From an uncultured Pelagibacteraceae bacterium (GTDB lineage: Bacteria; Pseudomonadota; Alphaproteobacteria; Pelagibacterales; Pelagibacteraceae): a stretch of DNA of 64,000 bases. The translations under genes were made by a program, and so were the position numbers. This document shows positions 1 to 10,971 of the stretch, one piece after another. The DNA is taken from assembly GCA_902613915.1 (NCBI GenBank), contig CACMJB010000001.1, positions 62,001-126,000 on the forward strand, given 5' to 3'. How positions within the stretch are numbered: the stretch's first letter is position 1; every line of letters begins with the position of its first letter. The notes beneath the pieces are model-generated. The model saw only the letters and a list, made by a program, of their open reading frames with translations, made no database searches and was not told where the DNA came from.

Positions 1-1
1 T

Positions 2-259
2 TTAATTGGTTACTATGAGCAAGAATATCACCCAAATTTGAATGAAGTAGAATTGATTAATATGGGAGTACTAAAAGAATTTAGAGGACAAAAATTAGGT
101 TCCACGCTTTTAAACCATGCAATAGCTAGTGCTTCTAGAAAAAATCCAAGTAGAATGTGGGTACATACTTGTAGCTTAGATCATAAGCATGCTTTACGAA
201 ATTATAAATCAAAAGGTTTTGAAATTTTCAAAGAAGAAGAAATAGATTTTGTAGCTTAA
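2..259 (+). CDS. GNAT-family acetyltransferase, C-terminal part (5' end outside window)
   Basis: Frame is open from the window start (LIGYYEQEYHPNLNEVELINMGVLKEFRGQKLGSTLLNHAI...); GNAT-like R-G-x-x-[LG] acetyl-CoA motif and C-terminal GFE-type strand. Confidence 0.7.
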   Translation, partial: LIGYYEQEYHPNLNEVELINMGVLKEFRGQKLGSTLLNHAIASASRKNPSRMWVHTCSLDHKHALRNYKSKGFEIFKEEEIDFVA

Positions 260-816
260 TTTATCTCAGGTATTTTAAAAGTATCTTTCTTATAGACATC
301 ATTTTTAGCAACAACATTCAATGTAAAATTTATATTATTGTTGTATTGATCGATAATTTTCCAACCTTTTAAGTCCAAATTTTTTTTATCAAACATAACC
401 GACACTTGACTCTCACCTGAATAATCTAGTTTTATCATTTGATCATTTACTTCTAATTCACTTAATTGAACTATTTCTAATAATTTATCTTTATATAAGA
501 TATTTAAAAATGGAGATTTTGATATGGGATAATAGTAAGTTTTATTATATTTTTTTTGAGTAATTGCTAATCTTTTATTATTTATAATTAGTTCTTTCTC
601 TTTATCATCAAAGTAATCACATTTTAATTTTCCTGGAAACTCTAAAAGGCAGCTACCTTTTTCTGTCTTATCATTGATTAATTGATTAAAAGTAAATTCT
701 AATGAATTTAAATTATTCAGTTGATTAATTATTTGATCTTTTTCATTTGCAAAGAGATTTGCAGTTAGAAAAAAAAAGATTAAGAACAGTTTAAAGAACT
801 TCACGTTTACCAACAT
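256..816 (-). CDS. lolA: Outer-membrane lipoprotein carrier protein LolA
   Basis: Signal peptide followed by LolA-like fold sequence (GSCLLEFPGKLKCDYFDDKEKELIINNKRL, YPISKSPFLNIL); sits next to ftsK as in other alphaproteobacteria. Confidence 0.8.
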   Translation of the reverse strand: MLVNVKFFKLFLIFFFLTANLFANEKDQIINQLNNLNSLEFTFNQLINDKTEKGSCLLEFPGKLKCDYFDDKEKELIINNKRLAITQKKYNKTYYYPISKSPFLNILYKDKLLEIVQLSELEVNDQMIKLDYSGESQVSVMFDKKNLDLKGWKIIDQYNNNINFTLNVVAKNDVYKKDTFKIPEIN

Positions 817-2887
817 GATTTGCTTTACTAACGATACCTTTTTCTTCCATCATATCAATAATTCTTGCAGCTCTATTGTAGCCAATTTGAAGTTTCCTTT
901 GCAAGAAACTTGTAGAAGCCTTGCCTTCTGATTTTATAATATCAACTGCTTGAGTATATAATTCATCTGCATCTCCATCACTTTCATCTACAGAAGTGCT
1001 TCCAGTTGTTTCTAAAGCTGTAATTTCATCCATATAATCTGGTTCACCTTGAGCCCTAATAGAGTTAGTAATTTTCTCTATTTCATTTTCTGATACAAAC
1101 GGACCGTGAATTCTGACTATTCTGTTTGCTGATGACATGAAAAGCATATCACCTTTTCCTAAAAGTTGTTCTGCTCCTTGCTCTCCTAAGATCGTTCTAC
1201 TGTCTATTTTAGAACTTACTTGAAAAGATATTCTCGTTGGAAAATTCGCTTTAATTGTGCCTGTAATAACATCAACACTCGGTCTTTGAGTTGCCATGAT
1301 AATATGAATACCTGCAGCTCTAGCCATCTGAGATAATTTTTGAATATAATTTTCTATTTCTTTGCCAGCCACAAGCATCAGATCTGACATCTCGTCAACT
1401 ACTACAACAATGTAAGGCATTTTTAATTTATGTTTAGCGTTGTAACCATCTATGTTTCTAACTCCTACCTTACTCATTAACTTGTACCTGCTGTTCATTT
1501 CTTTAACTGTCCAAGCAAGCGCTGAAGTTGCTTTTTTTGCATCAGTAATAACTGGAGTTAATAAATGCGGAATCCCCTCATAAGTGGATAGCTCTAACAT
1601 TTTAGGATCGATTAAAATAAATTTACAAAGATCAGGATTCAATTTGTACAGCAGCGAAACGATTATCGTATTGATACAGACTGATTTACCTGAACCAGTT
1701 GTTCCAGCAATTAATAGATGAGGCATGGTTGTTAGATCACCTACAATAGGCATTCCCGAAATACTTTTTCCAAGTGCAATAGGAAGCTTCACATCTTTCT
1801 TTTGAAATTTCTCATAAGAAATTATTTCTCTTAGTGAAACACTTTCTCTTGTCTCATTAGGTATTTCTATACCAACTGTATTTTTACCTGGTATAACCGA
1901 TACCCTTGCTGATGTGGAACTAGTATTTCTAGCTAAATCCTCTGATAGGTTTATAATTTTTGAAACTTTAACTCCCGGCGCAGGTTCAAACTCATATAAG
2001 CTAACCACAGGTCCGTTATTGATAGCTTTAATTTTTCCATCAATACCAAAATCTAATAATATTTTTTCCATAAATTCACCATCAGGACGATTTTTATTAA
2101 GTTCTGAAGCACTTAATTTTGAAGTATTTTTTTCAAGATAATCAATTACGGGTAATTTGTATTTTGATCTTGTTTGAGCCGTTTCTTTACTAGGAGTTAA
2201 TTGTTCATCAAAAGCAAAAGATTGTTGTGGCCTTTCAATAATTTCACTTTTTTCTTCTAGGGATATATTTTCCAAATTCACGTCAGGTATCTGCGTTTCT
2301 TTTCTTCTGAACAAAGAAATTATGAAATACCAGAGACCCGAAAAAATTCTTTTAAAACTAATATCAGATGAAAAAATAAAAAGCGCCAAAGTTAATAATA
2401 ACAAGCAATAAGTTGTATAAATTTCATTTGTCCAAGGAAACCAAGAGCTTAAAAAATTATAACCAATTTTTCCTACAAAGCCTGAATTGCCATTATCGAT
2501 TAGCCAAAAAGAATTATTGAAGGTTATATAAATAAATACTGTACCTAAAGTTAAGTAACAAATTACAAGAAATAATTTTAGAATAATTCTTTTAAGTTCT
2601 TTTTTAAAAACTAAATTGATACCCCATGATAGAAAATTAACCAGCAGTAAAAAAGAAACGAGTCCAAAACTTTGTAATAAAAAATCAGCTATACTACTTC
2701 CATAAATGCCAAAGAAGTTCTTAATCTCAAATTCTTTATCACCGTATACAAATGACGGGTCTTCTGGTGAATACGTAGTAAAAGCAACAGCTAATCCAAT
2801 ACTTACAGAAATTAAGACTAAACCAATAAATTCAAAGGTTCGTTTTTTTAGAAAATTTGTTACACTATTAAAAAAGTTTGTATTCAT
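791..2887 (-). CDS. ftsK: DNA translocase FtsK
   Basis: N-terminal TM segments, Walker A GTTGSGKSV, Walker B VVVVDEMSDL, C-terminal gamma winged-helix (STSFLQRKLQIGYNRAARIIDMMEEKGIV). Confidence 0.97.
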   Translation of the reverse strand: MNTNFFNSVTNFLKKRTFEFIGLVLISVSIGLAVAFTTYSPEDPSFVYGDKEFEIKNFFGIYGSSIADFLLQSFGLVSFLLLVNFLSWGINLVFKKELKRIILKLFLVICYLTLGTVFIYITFNNSFWLIDNGNSGFVGKIGYNFLSSWFPWTNEIYTTYCLLLLTLALFIFSSDISFKRIFSGLWYFIISLFRRKETQIPDVNLENISLEEKSEIIERPQQSFAFDEQLTPSKETAQTRSKYKLPVIDYLEKNTSKLSASELNKNRPDGEFMEKILLDFGIDGKIKAINNGPVVSLYEFEPAPGVKVSKIINLSEDLARNTSSTSARVSVIPGKNTVGIEIPNETRESVSLREIISYEKFQKKDVKLPIALGKSISGMPIVGDLTTMPHLLIAGTTGSGKSVCINTIIVSLLYKLNPDLCKFILIDPKMLELSTYEGIPHLLTPVITDAKKATSALAWTVKEMNSRYKLMSKVGVRNIDGYNAKHKLKMPYIVVVVDEMSDLMLVAGKEIENYIQKLSQMARAAGIHIIMATQRPSVDVITGTIKANFPTRISFQVSSKIDSRTILGEQGAEQLLGKGDMLFMSSANRIVRIHGPFVSENEIEKITNSIRAQGEPDYMDEITALETTGSTSVDESDGDADELYTQAVDIIKSEGKASTSFLQRKLQIGYNRAARIIDMMEEKGIVSKANHVGKREVL

Positions 2888-2943
2888 ATCGAATCGTTTT
2901 ACGTACTTTTTATCATTTTTATGAAAGTGAGAAAATTTTTAAT

Positions 2944-4041
2944 ATGAAAAAACAGAGAATTTGCATAGTAGGAGACGGTCTTTCAGGTTTAATGACTGCC
3001 TTAGCATTAAATAAATTAGAGGGTTGGGAAGTTCATCTAATTTCTAAAAAAAACAAGCTTTTAAAAGACAAGAGAACTACAGCTGTTTCAGCCTCGAACT
3101 TTGACTTTTTGAACTCAGTCGTACGTAAGCTCGATAAAAAATTATTTTGGGCTTCTAACAAGATCAATCTTTTCTATGAGACAAAAGATCAGAATATGAA
3201 TTTCCTAAATTTTAATGAAGACAAAAAAAATCTCATGTACATCTTTGAGAATGACAAAGTTAAAGTAAAATTACTTAAAGAAATAAAAAAACAGAAAATT
3301 AAAACTTTAAAAAAAAATATAAATAATCTTAAAGATCTTAGTGGTTATGATTTGAAAATACTCTGCTTAGGTAGGTCATCTAAGATTTATCAAAACATCA
3401 TAGACAAAAGATCATTAGATAAGGATTATAAAGAAATTGCTATAACTGGGTATGTTAAACACAGTATAAAAAATCTAAATACTGCTCAATATTTTTTGAA
3501 AGACGGACCCTTAGCTATACTCCCTTTTTCAAAAAATAGTTTTTCTTTTGTATGGAGTGTAAATAAAAATTTTCCAAAAAAAGGTATTAGCGCTGTTGTA
3601 AAATCTAAAATCTGTGAAGTTTTAAAAACAAAGAATATTAAAATATCAAACCAGCAATCTTATCCTTTGACGCTCAATTTAAAACGAACATATTATAAAA
3701 AAGATATCCTAATATTAGGAGAAGGCTTACACACAGTTCATCCAGTAGCTGGCCAAGGTTTTAATCTTGTATTGAGAGATATTAATAAATTACAAGAGAT
3801 ACTCAAATATTATACAGGATTAGGTATGTCCCTTAAAAGCTGCCCTGCCCTTGAAGATTTTACTACGAATAGAAAAGCAGAAAATATTATTACTGGCATT
3901 GGAATAGATTTAACTCACAATTTCTTTAAACAAAATAAATTATTAGACCCTTTAAAAGAAACTATTTTAAAGAACGTTTCAAAAAATAACACTCTTAAAA
4001 AAATAAGTAAGTTTATTTCTAATCAAGGTTTATCCATTTAA
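2944..4041 (+). CDS. FAD-dependent monooxygenase, UbiH/UbiF-like
   Basis: N-terminal GDGLSGLMTALAL dinucleotide-binding motif and GEGLHTVHPVAGQGFNLVLRD motif typical of UbiH/COQ6; ATG at 2944 preferred over the listed 2878. Confidence 0.82.
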   Translation: MKKQRICIVGDGLSGLMTALALNKLEGWEVHLISKKNKLLKDKRTTAVSASNFDFLNSVVRKLDKKLFWASNKINLFYETKDQNMNFLNFNEDKKNLMYIFENDKVKVKLLKEIKKQKIKTLKKNINNLKDLSGYDLKILCLGRSSKIYQNIIDKRSLDKDYKEIAITGYVKHSIKNLNTAQYFLKDGPLAILPFSKNSFSFVWSVNKNFPKKGISAVVKSKICEVLKTKNIKISNQQSYPLTLNLKRTYYKKDILILGEGLHTVHPVAGQGFNLVLRDINKLQEILKYYTGLGMSLKSCPALEDFTTNRKAENIITGIGIDLTHNFFKQNKLLDPLKETILKNVSKNNTLKKISKFISNQGLSI

Positions 4042-4045
4042 TTCA

Positions 4046-5374
4046 ATGAACATTTATGCTCTTTCATCAGGCAAAGGTCCGTCAGGAATAGCCATCGTTA
4101 GAATCTCAGGAAAAGACACTTTAAAAGTTTGTAAAGATCTAACTAAATTAAAAGAGATAAATTCTAACGAAGTAAATTATTGCAAATTTTACGATCCGAA
4201 AAATGACAGTATAATAGATCCCGAAGCTCTATTATTATGGTTTCCTGGGCCTAATAGTTACACAGGAGATGATTTAGCTGAATTTCAAGTGCATGGAAGT
4301 AATGCTGTTATTAATGCTTTATTAAAAGCTCTATCAGAACAAGATAATTGCAGATTAGCTGAGCCAGGAGAATTCACTAAATTAGCATTTCAAAATGATA
4401 AAATTGATCTTTTAAAAGCAGAGAGCATTGGTGATTTAATTCACGCTGAAACAGAAATGCAAAGAACGCAAGCTGTTAAATTAGTTCAGGGAAATGCATC
4501 AAGTTACTATAATGACTTAAGAGAAAAGCTTATTAAATCTCTAGCATATATCGAAGCTAAAATAGATTTTGCAGAAGATGATTTACCCGAAAAAGTTTTA
4601 AAGGAAGTACATAATTCTATTAAAGAAATTCATAAAGATATTCATAAGATTATTGAAGATAATAAAATTGGAGAGAAAATAAGAGATGGATTTAAAGTTT
4701 CTATTACAGGAGAAGTTAATGCAGGTAAATCATCTCTTTTAAATTTAATAGCAAAAAGAGACGTGGCTATTGTTTCAGATGAAGCTGGAACTACGAGAGA
4801 TGTAATAGAGACATATCTAAATATAGACGGTTATCCTGTAATCTTAGCTGATACAGCAGGCATAAGAGATGCTAAGAATGAGGTTGAAAAAAAAGGGATA
4901 TCTTTAGCCTTAGGAAAATCAAAAGAAGCAGATTTAAATATTGTTGTCATAGACAATTCATCAAAAAACATAAACGATGAAATCAAGAAAATGATTAATA
5001 AAGATACGATCGTTTTACTAAATAAATCAGACGTACAGAATAAGCAAAATCACAAATTTGATGCAGATACGGTGTTAGCTTCAGTTAAAGAAAATAAAAA
5101 TATTGAAAGTTTGATTAAAAAGATAAAAGAAAAACTAAGTAAAAAATTCACGTCTAATAATAGCGCTTTAATCACTAGGGAAAGACATAGATTTAAACTT
5201 AACCAATGCCTAAAAGAAATAGATAACTTTCTTAAAAAAGATCAAAATAAAGATTTAGAATTAGCCGCCGAAGATTTAAGAATGGCTACACGACATCTCG
5301 GAAGTATTGTTGGCAAAGTCGATGTCGAAGAAATCCTTGGATCTATATTTAAAGACTTTTGTATAGGTAAATAA
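4046..5374 (+). CDS. mnmE: tRNA uridine-5-carboxymethylaminomethyl modification GTPase MnmE
   Basis: GEVNAGKSSLLN, DEAGTTRD, DTAGIR, NKSD motifs; C-terminal FCIGK (Cys motif). Confidence 0.96.
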   Translation: MNIYALSSGKGPSGIAIVRISGKDTLKVCKDLTKLKEINSNEVNYCKFYDPKNDSIIDPEALLLWFPGPNSYTGDDLAEFQVHGSNAVINALLKALSEQDNCRLAEPGEFTKLAFQNDKIDLLKAESIGDLIHAETEMQRTQAVKLVQGNASSYYNDLREKLIKSLAYIEAKIDFAEDDLPEKVLKEVHNSIKEIHKDIHKIIEDNKIGEKIRDGFKVSITGEVNAGKSSLLNLIAKRDVAIVSDEAGTTRDVIETYLNIDGYPVILADTAGIRDAKNEVEKKGISLALGKSKEADLNIVVIDNSSKNINDEIKKMINKDTIVLLNKSDVQNKQNHKFDADTVLASVKENKNIESLIKKIKEKLSKKFTSNNSALITRERHRFKLNQCLKEIDNFLKKDQNKDLELAAEDLRMATRHLGSIVGKVDVEEILGSIFKDFCIGK

Positions 5375-5416
5375 AATACCTCTTGTATTCCTAATATACC
5401 GCGTTACATTCATATT

Positions 5417-7285
5417 ATGAGTAAACAGAGCTATGATGTAGTAGTAATTGGGGGAGGACATGCTGGATGCGAGGCAGCAGCAGCATCCGCTAGAATGGGC
5501 GTAAATACAGCCCTTTTTACACATAAAATAGAGACTATTGGGGAGATGTCTTGCAACCCTGCTATAGGAGGACTTGGAAAAGGGCATCTTGTGAGAGAAA
5601 TAGATGCATTAGATGGTGTAATGGGCGTTGTAGCCGATAAATCAGGTATTCAATTTAGATTATTAAATAGAAGTAGGGGTCCAGCAGTGCAGGGACCACG
5701 TACTCAGTCAGACAGAGCTCTCTACAAAGAGCATATGCAGAAGATTTTACTAAATTATAAAAATTTGGAGGTAATTGCAGATCCAGTCATCAAATTTTTA
5801 TTTGAGGGAGATAAAATAATAGGTTTTGTATGTCAAAGTGGAAAAGAAGTTAGAACTAAGGAGCTTATATTAACTACTGGCACTTTTCTTAATGGATTAA
5901 TACATATTGGTGAAACTCAAATACCAGCAGGTAGGTATGATGAGAAACCATCTACAGGCTTAAGTGAACAATTAGCAAAATTTAAAATGCAAATAGGAAG
6001 ATTGAAGACAGGAACACCACCTAGACTTGATGGTAACACAGTTAATTATGACGATTTGGAAATGCAGCCAGCTGATGATGATCATTACTACTTTTCTTTC
6101 CTTACAAACAAAATTGATAACAAACAAATCAAATGTGGAATGACTTATACAAACAGTGAAGTCCATAAAATTATAAGTGATAATATTTCTAGAAGTGCTA
6201 TGTATTCTGGAAATATAAAAGGTGTTGGCCCACGTTATTGTCCCTCTATTGAAGATAAAATTGTAAAGTTTAAAGAAAAACAACAACATCAAATATTCTT
6301 AGAACCAGAAGGATTAAAAGACAATACTATTTACCCAAATGGTATATCAACTTCCTTACCAGAAGAGATACAGCTTAAAATACTCAGTAAAATCAAGGGT
6401 TTAGAGCAAGTTAAAATGAAAAGGGCAGGTTATGCCATCGAGTATGATTATGTGGATCCAAGAGAATTAAAAGCAACTCTTGAGACGAAAAAAATACAAT
6501 CTTTATTTTTAGCTGGTCAAATTAATGGAACTACTGGATATGAAGAAGCTGCTTCTCAAGGACTCGTTGCCGGAGTAAATGCTGCATTAAAAGTAAAAAA
6601 TAAAAAAGAATTTTTACTTAGCAGAAGCAACTCCTATATCGGGGTTATGATTGATGATCTTATAACAAAGGGAGTAAGTGAACCATATAGAATGTTTACA
6701 TCTAGAGCTGAGTATAGATTAAGTTTAAGAGCAGATAATGCAGATCAAAGATTAACAAACTTTGGTAATGAGGTAGGTTTAATTTCTAACGAAAGAAAAA
6801 AACTTTTTGACGACAAGATTGAAAAACTCTCAGAAATTAAAAAACATCTTATGTCTAATTTTATTACTCCCAATAAGGCCAAGGATTATTCTATTAAAAT
6901 TGCAATGGATGGTGTGAGAAGATCTTGCATGGAAGTGATAGGTCAGAGAAATGTAAAATTATCTAAACTGAGAGAGATTTTCCCTTCGATTCCCTCTTAT
7001 AACACCTCTTTTGACAAGCAGGTTGAAATCGATGCGCACTACGCAGGATATCTACCAAGACAGCAAAGAGATATTAATGCTTTCAATAAAGATGAGGCTT
7101 TACAAATACCTATTAACTTCAATTATGACGAATTAAGCGGACTGTCTAATGAAGTTAAGAGCAAATTAAACAAAATTAAACCTAGAACACTTGGACAAGC
7201 TCTTAGGATAGATGGAATTACCCCTTCTGCAGTAGTTATTATACTTTCTAACATAAAAAAGATGCGATCTAAGCAATCTGCTTAA
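5417..7285 (+). CDS. mnmG: tRNA uridine modification enzyme MnmG (GidA)
   Basis: [13 protein letters not shown] motif, [40 protein letters not shown]. Confidence 0.97.
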   Translation: MSKQSYDVVVIGGGHAGCEAAAASARMGVNTALFTHKIETIGEMSCNPAIGGLGKGHLVREIDALDGVMGVVADKSGIQFRLLNRSRGPAVQGPRTQSDRALYKEHMQKILLNYKNLEVIADPVIKFLFEGDKIIGFVCQSGKEVRTKELILTTGTFLNGLIHIGETQIPAGRYDEKPSTGLSEQLAKFKMQIGRLKTGTPPRLDGNTVNYDDLEMQPADDDHYYFSFLTNKIDNKQIKCGMTYTNSEVHKIISDNISRSAMYSGNIKGVGPRYCPSIEDKIVKFKEKQQHQIFLEPEGLKDNTIYPNGISTSLPEEIQLKILSKIKGLEQVKMKRAGYAIEYDYVDPRELKATLETKKIQSLFLAGQINGTTGYEEAASQGLVAGVNAALKVKNKKEFLLSRSNSYIGVMIDDLITKGVSEPYRMFTSRAEYRLSLRADNADQRLTNFGNEVGLISNERKKLFDDKIEKLSEIKKHLMSNFITPNKAKDYSIKIAMDGVRRSCMEVIGQRNVKLSKLREIFPSIPSYNTSFDKQVEIDAHYAGYLPRQQRDINAFNKDEALQIPINFNYDELSGLSNEVKSKLNKIKPRTLGQALRIDGITPSAVVIILSNIKKMRSKQSA

Positions 7286-7902
7286 TGGATATTGGTATTG
7301 CAAAGAAATATCTTCATGAAAATCTTAGCTTTTCTGACGAAAAAATCGATAAAGTTACTAAATTCATTGATTTATTGCTAATTTTTAATAAAAAATACAA
7401 TTTAATTAGCAAACGTACAGAAAAAGAGGTTTGGAACAGGCATATTTTAGATTCAGCTCAAATTATTAAGTATATTGACTTCAAGAAAGATCACATTTTA
7501 TCTGATTTTGGATCTGGTGCAGGACTTCCAGGAGTTATTCTCTCTATAGCTAATACTAATCCTAATTTTCACGTGAAACTATACGAAAAATCTCCAGTAA
7601 AAAGAGCTTTTTTAAGCGATATTCAGAAAATTACTAAATTCGATATTGAAGCTAACGTCTACGATTATAAGTTTATCAAGACCGACTACATTGTCTGTAG
7701 AGCTTTTAAAAAATTAGATCTAATATTTGATATTTCACGTGAAAAAGTAAAAAATCCACACAAATTAATCATTTTAAAAGGTAAAAATGCTCTAAATGAT
7801 CTCAAAAAACTTCCAAAACATAAAAATTATAGTTATAAAACAGTTGATAGCATTACTGATAAAGATTCGAAAATAATAATAGCTACAAAAAATGGAAAAT
7901 AA
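7285..7902 (+). CDS. rsmG: 16S rRNA (guanine527-N7)-methyltransferase RsmG
   Basis: NRHILDSAQI, DFGSGAGLPGVILSI motifs; directly between mnmG and parA. Confidence 0.94.
   Translation: MDIGIAKKYLHENLSFSDEKIDKVTKFIDLLLIFNKKYNLISKRTEKEVWNRHILDSAQIIKYIDFKKDHILSDFGSGAGLPGVILSIANTNPNFHVKLYEKSPVKRAFLSDIQKITKFDIEANVYDYKFIKTDYIVCRAFKKLDLIFDISREKVKNPHKLIILKGKNALNDLKKLPKHKNYSYKTVDSITDKDSKIIIATKNGK
7565..7580. promoter_or_regulatory. parS-like ParB-binding site 1 (ATTTTCACGTGAAACT)
   Basis: TTTCACGTGAAA core; 13/16 match to the chromosomal parS consensus TGTTTCACGTGAAACA; about 310 bp upstream of parA. Confidence 0.6.
7731..7746. promoter_or_regulatory. parS-like ParB-binding site 2 (TATTTCACGTGAAAAA)
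   Basis: 12-bp perfect palindrome TTTCACGTGAAA; 14/16 match to parS consensus; about 145 bp upstream of parA. Confidence 0.68.
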
Positions 7903-8683
7903 AATAATTTCAGTTATTAATCAAAAGGGAGGGGTGGGAAAAACTACAACAGTAGTAAATCTTGCAGCTTCACTGTCCATTATGGGTCATAAAACGTTAG
8001 TTGTAGATTTAGATCCCCAGGGAAATGCCACAACCGGATTAGGAAAGTCAAACACGAAGGAAGAAAATAATATTTATAACCTTTTGATAGGAAACATTAA
8101 ATTAAATGAAGCTATTATAAATACGGAGATCAAAAATTTAGATTTAATAAGCTCTACTGTAAACCTTTCAGGTTTGGAAGTTGAGACAGCTACAAATGAG
8201 GATCGTGCATTTACATTAAAAAACATTTTTGATTCTAATTCTAATATTCTAAAAAAATATGATTATATTTTTATTGATTGTCCTCCTTCACTTAGTCTCC
8301 TAACGGTAATAGCTCTAGTAGGTTCTGATGAATTGGTGGTGCCGCTACAAACAGAATTTTTTGCTTTAGAGGGTATAACACAATTAATAAATACAATTGA
8401 AAGAATAAAAGAAAAATTAAATCCGCAACTTTCTGTAAGAGGGATTCTACTTACAATGTTTGATAAGAGAAATAAATTATCGGGTGAAGTTGATATAGAA
8501 GCTAGAAACCATTTTAAGTCAAAGGTCTATAATACAGTAATTCCAAGAAATGTCAGATTATCCGAAGCTCCCTCGCACGGATTACCTTGTGTTATTTATG
8601 ATAAAACTTGTGTTGGTAGCAAAGCATATTTTGATTTAGCCAATGAGTTTTTAAGTTCTAACAAAGAGGCGTCCGCAGCTTGA
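7892..8683 (+). CDS. parA: Chromosome partitioning ATPase ParA (Soj)
   Basis: Deviant Walker A NQKGGVGKTTT, DLDPQGNATTGLG, DCPPSLSLLT. Confidence 0.96.
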   Translation: MENKIISVINQKGGVGKTTTVVNLAASLSIMGHKTLVVDLDPQGNATTGLGKSNTKEENNIYNLLIGNIKLNEAIINTEIKNLDLISSTVNLSGLEVETATNEDRAFTLKNIFDSNSNILKKYDYIFIDCPPSLSLLTVIALVGSDELVVPLQTEFFALEGITQLINTIERIKEKLNPQLSVRGILLTMFDKRNKLSGEVDIEARNHFKSKVYNTVIPRNVRLSEAPSHGLPCVIYDKTCVGSKAYFDLANEFLSSNKEASAA

Positions 8684-8685
8684 TT

Positions 8686-9546
8686 ATGAAAAAGAAGAAA
8701 GGTTTAGGGAGAGGTTTATCAGCTTTATTTGGTGATGAAAAAAACGAAAATAAGCAAAAAACAAAAAATATAGCACCTAACACTAAAGCATTAATAGGTG
8801 ACTTAACTAGAAATCCATATCAGCCTAGACAAATTTTCAATAAAGAAAAACTTCAAGAACTAGCTAATTCTGTAAAGAAAAACGGAGTAATTCAGCCTAT
8901 TGCAGTTAGGAAAGACAAATCTAATAAAGGTAAATACCAAATAGTTGCCGGTGAAAGAAGATGGTTAGCTGCTCAAATGGCAGGACTGCACGAGATACCT
9001 ATAGTTATCTTAGAACTTGATGATAATGAAAGTTTGGAAGTTGCTATTGTAGAAAATATTCAACGAGATGATTTAAACCCAATAGAAGAGGCAAAAGCTT
9101 ATGAAAGATTACATAAAGATTTTGAATACGATCATGAAAAAATTGCTAGGTTCATGTCAAAAAGTAGAAGTCACGTTAGTAATACTTTAAGACTATTAAC
9201 CTTACCAGCAGATGTGAAGGGAATGATGGAGGAAGGACTAATTACTGCGGGACAAGCTAGACCGTTAGTAGGAGTGCCAAATGCTTCCGCAATTGCTGAA
9301 GAAATTGTTTCTAAAAAGCTTAGTGCTAGAAGTGTAGAGTATTTGATAAGAGAAAAAAAAGGTCCACAAAAAGTTGGTCAAACACGTGTTGATGCTAATG
9401 TATTAGAAGAACAAAGACAAATGGAAGAAAATCTAGGGATGAAAGTTGATATTATTAATAAAAAAAATAATTCAGGAAGATTAACAATTAATTACACAAA
9501 TTTAGAACAATTTCAGCTTATTTCAAAACTTCTTAAGCAGCGTTAG
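8686..9546 (+). CDS. parB: Chromosome partitioning protein ParB (Spo0J)
   Basis: RGLGRGLSALFG N-terminus, NPYQPR, AGERRWLAAQMAG, VENIQRDDLNPIEEA; ATG at 8686. Confidence 0.96.
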   Translation: MKKKKGLGRGLSALFGDEKNENKQKTKNIAPNTKALIGDLTRNPYQPRQIFNKEKLQELANSVKKNGVIQPIAVRKDKSNKGKYQIVAGERRWLAAQMAGLHEIPIVILELDDNESLEVAIVENIQRDDLNPIEEAKAYERLHKDFEYDHEKIARFMSKSRSHVSNTLRLLTLPADVKGMMEEGLITAGQARPLVGVPNASAIAEEIVSKKLSARSVEYLIREKKGPQKVGQTRVDANVLEEQRQMEENLGMKVDIINKKNNSGRLTINYTNLEQFQLISKLLKQR

Positions 9547-10522
9547 CCAAACTACAAATATCAATTAAGAGCTTTTTTATAAGAATTTTTTTATCAATTT
9601 GAGCATTTGATTTGGCTATTATTTCTAAATTGTATGTGCGATTAAGCATATAATTAATCTTTTTTGCATTCCACAATTTTGCTTGTTCAACAAACACACT
9701 TTTATCTCTCCAAAATATTGGAGGTTTAAGTTTATCTATTCTTCTTTCAATATTCTCATTGTTGTTTTTGTTAACTTCTTTTAATCTTAAAAACGTTTGG
9801 TTAATAGTTGCAATATAATAGGCTAGTTTGGCGTCCTCAAAAAAAGTTCTACTTAAAAACTTATTAGTTTTATTTTTTTTTCCAGATATCGCAGTATCCT
9901 TAAGAAGTTTAAAATCATCATTCTCTTCCAAATTTAAAAGTTTATTTAATTCATCAAAGTTAATTAATTTTTCATTAAATAATGTTTTAATTTTTGTAAT
10001 TTCATTTTTAAGTTTATTTCTATCGTTACCACAAATATCTTTTAATAAATTTATTACTTGAGGAGAAAGTCCAGCTACATTTTCTAATTCGTTAGATATT
10101 ATTTTTTTAATTGTTAAATCATTATCCTCATAGCAAGGAACAATATCGCTTTTTTTTTCCTTTTCAAAAAAAGTTCTTAATTTTGATCTTTTTTCTAAAA
10201 TGTCAGAAAATAAAAATATTTTATTTTCACCTATTTCTTTAATAGCCGCTTCTACAACGCTAAGTGCTTTATCATTAACATCACGAATTAAAAAAATCTT
10301 TTGTGGGTGAAATAAAGAAAAATTTTGAAGTTCGTTTAACAATAAATCTTTATTCTTTAAAATATCTTCCTGATTGTATTTTATAATATTACTTTTTGAA
10401 AAATTTTTTATTATTTTATCTTTTAAATCATCAATTAAACCTGTGTTTTCTCCATAAAATAAAACTATATTATTTTTTAATATCCCAAGGTTCTGTTCGA
10501 CTAAATAACTTCTATAAATCAT
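9533..10522 (-). CDS. holA: DNA polymerase III delta subunit HolA
   Basis: N-terminal FYGENTGLIDDLKDKI and HolA-like organisation; next to lptE and leuS as in other proteobacteria. Confidence 0.82.
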   Translation of the reverse strand: MIYRSYLVEQNLGILKNNIVLFYGENTGLIDDLKDKIIKNFSKSNIIKYNQEDILKNKDLLLNELQNFSLFHPQKIFLIRDVNDKALSVVEAAIKEIGENKIFLFSDILEKRSKLRTFFEKEKKSDIVPCYEDNDLTIKKIISNELENVAGLSPQVINLLKDICGNDRNKLKNEITKIKTLFNEKLINFDELNKLLNLEENDDFKLLKDTAISGKKNKTNKFLSRTFFEDAKLAYYIATINQTFLRLKEVNKNNNENIERRIDKLKPPIFWRDKSVFVEQAKLWNAKKINYMLNRTYNLEIIAKSNAQIDKKILIKKLLIDICSLANAA

Positions 10523-10964
10523 TTTTAAAAATATCTAAAATTTCTTTTTCTATTTCTCGAATTAAAATATCTATTGTTTGTTTTTCCCTATCTAAATTTT
10601 GAGAATAATTATCTGCTACACTATAAATTGCACTTGGCTCAAAATTATATTCTTTAATCAAAATATTATTTCGATCGAGTAATTTGAAATTTGCTTTTAA
10701 AGATATTCTGTATTTAGTTATTTCATTTTTAGAATTTCTGTCCTCTATAAATTTATTTTTATTTGTTTCTATTTTTAAATTATATATTTTTTTACTGTTT
10801 TCATTTTCTTGAAATTTTATCGCATTTTTTATTTTATAATTTATTCTGGATTGTCCGGATGTTTCAATTACATTAGTTTTGAAGTCAATTTGTTTGTTGG
10901 CTAATTTAAATCCGCAACCAAAAAGTGTGATCATGGTTAAAATTATTAAAATATGTCTAATCAT
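10512..10964 (-). CDS. lptE: LPS-assembly lipoprotein LptE-like
   Basis: Lipoprotein signal LFGCGFKL; position between leuS and holA as in E. coli. Confidence 0.75.
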   Translation of the reverse strand: MIRHILIILTMITLFGCGFKLANKQIDFKTNVIETSGQSRINYKIKNAIKFQENENSKKIYNLKIETNKNKFIEDRNSKNEITKYRISLKANFKLLDRNNILIKEYNFEPSAIYSVADNYSQNLDREKQTIDILIREIEKEILDIFKNDL

Positions 10965-10971
10965 TTTTTCA

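Noticed and set aside
5276-5587. Minus-strand 103-aa ORF across the mnmE/mnmG junction
   Set aside because: Overlaps two highly conserved genes; composition typical of antisense artefacts.
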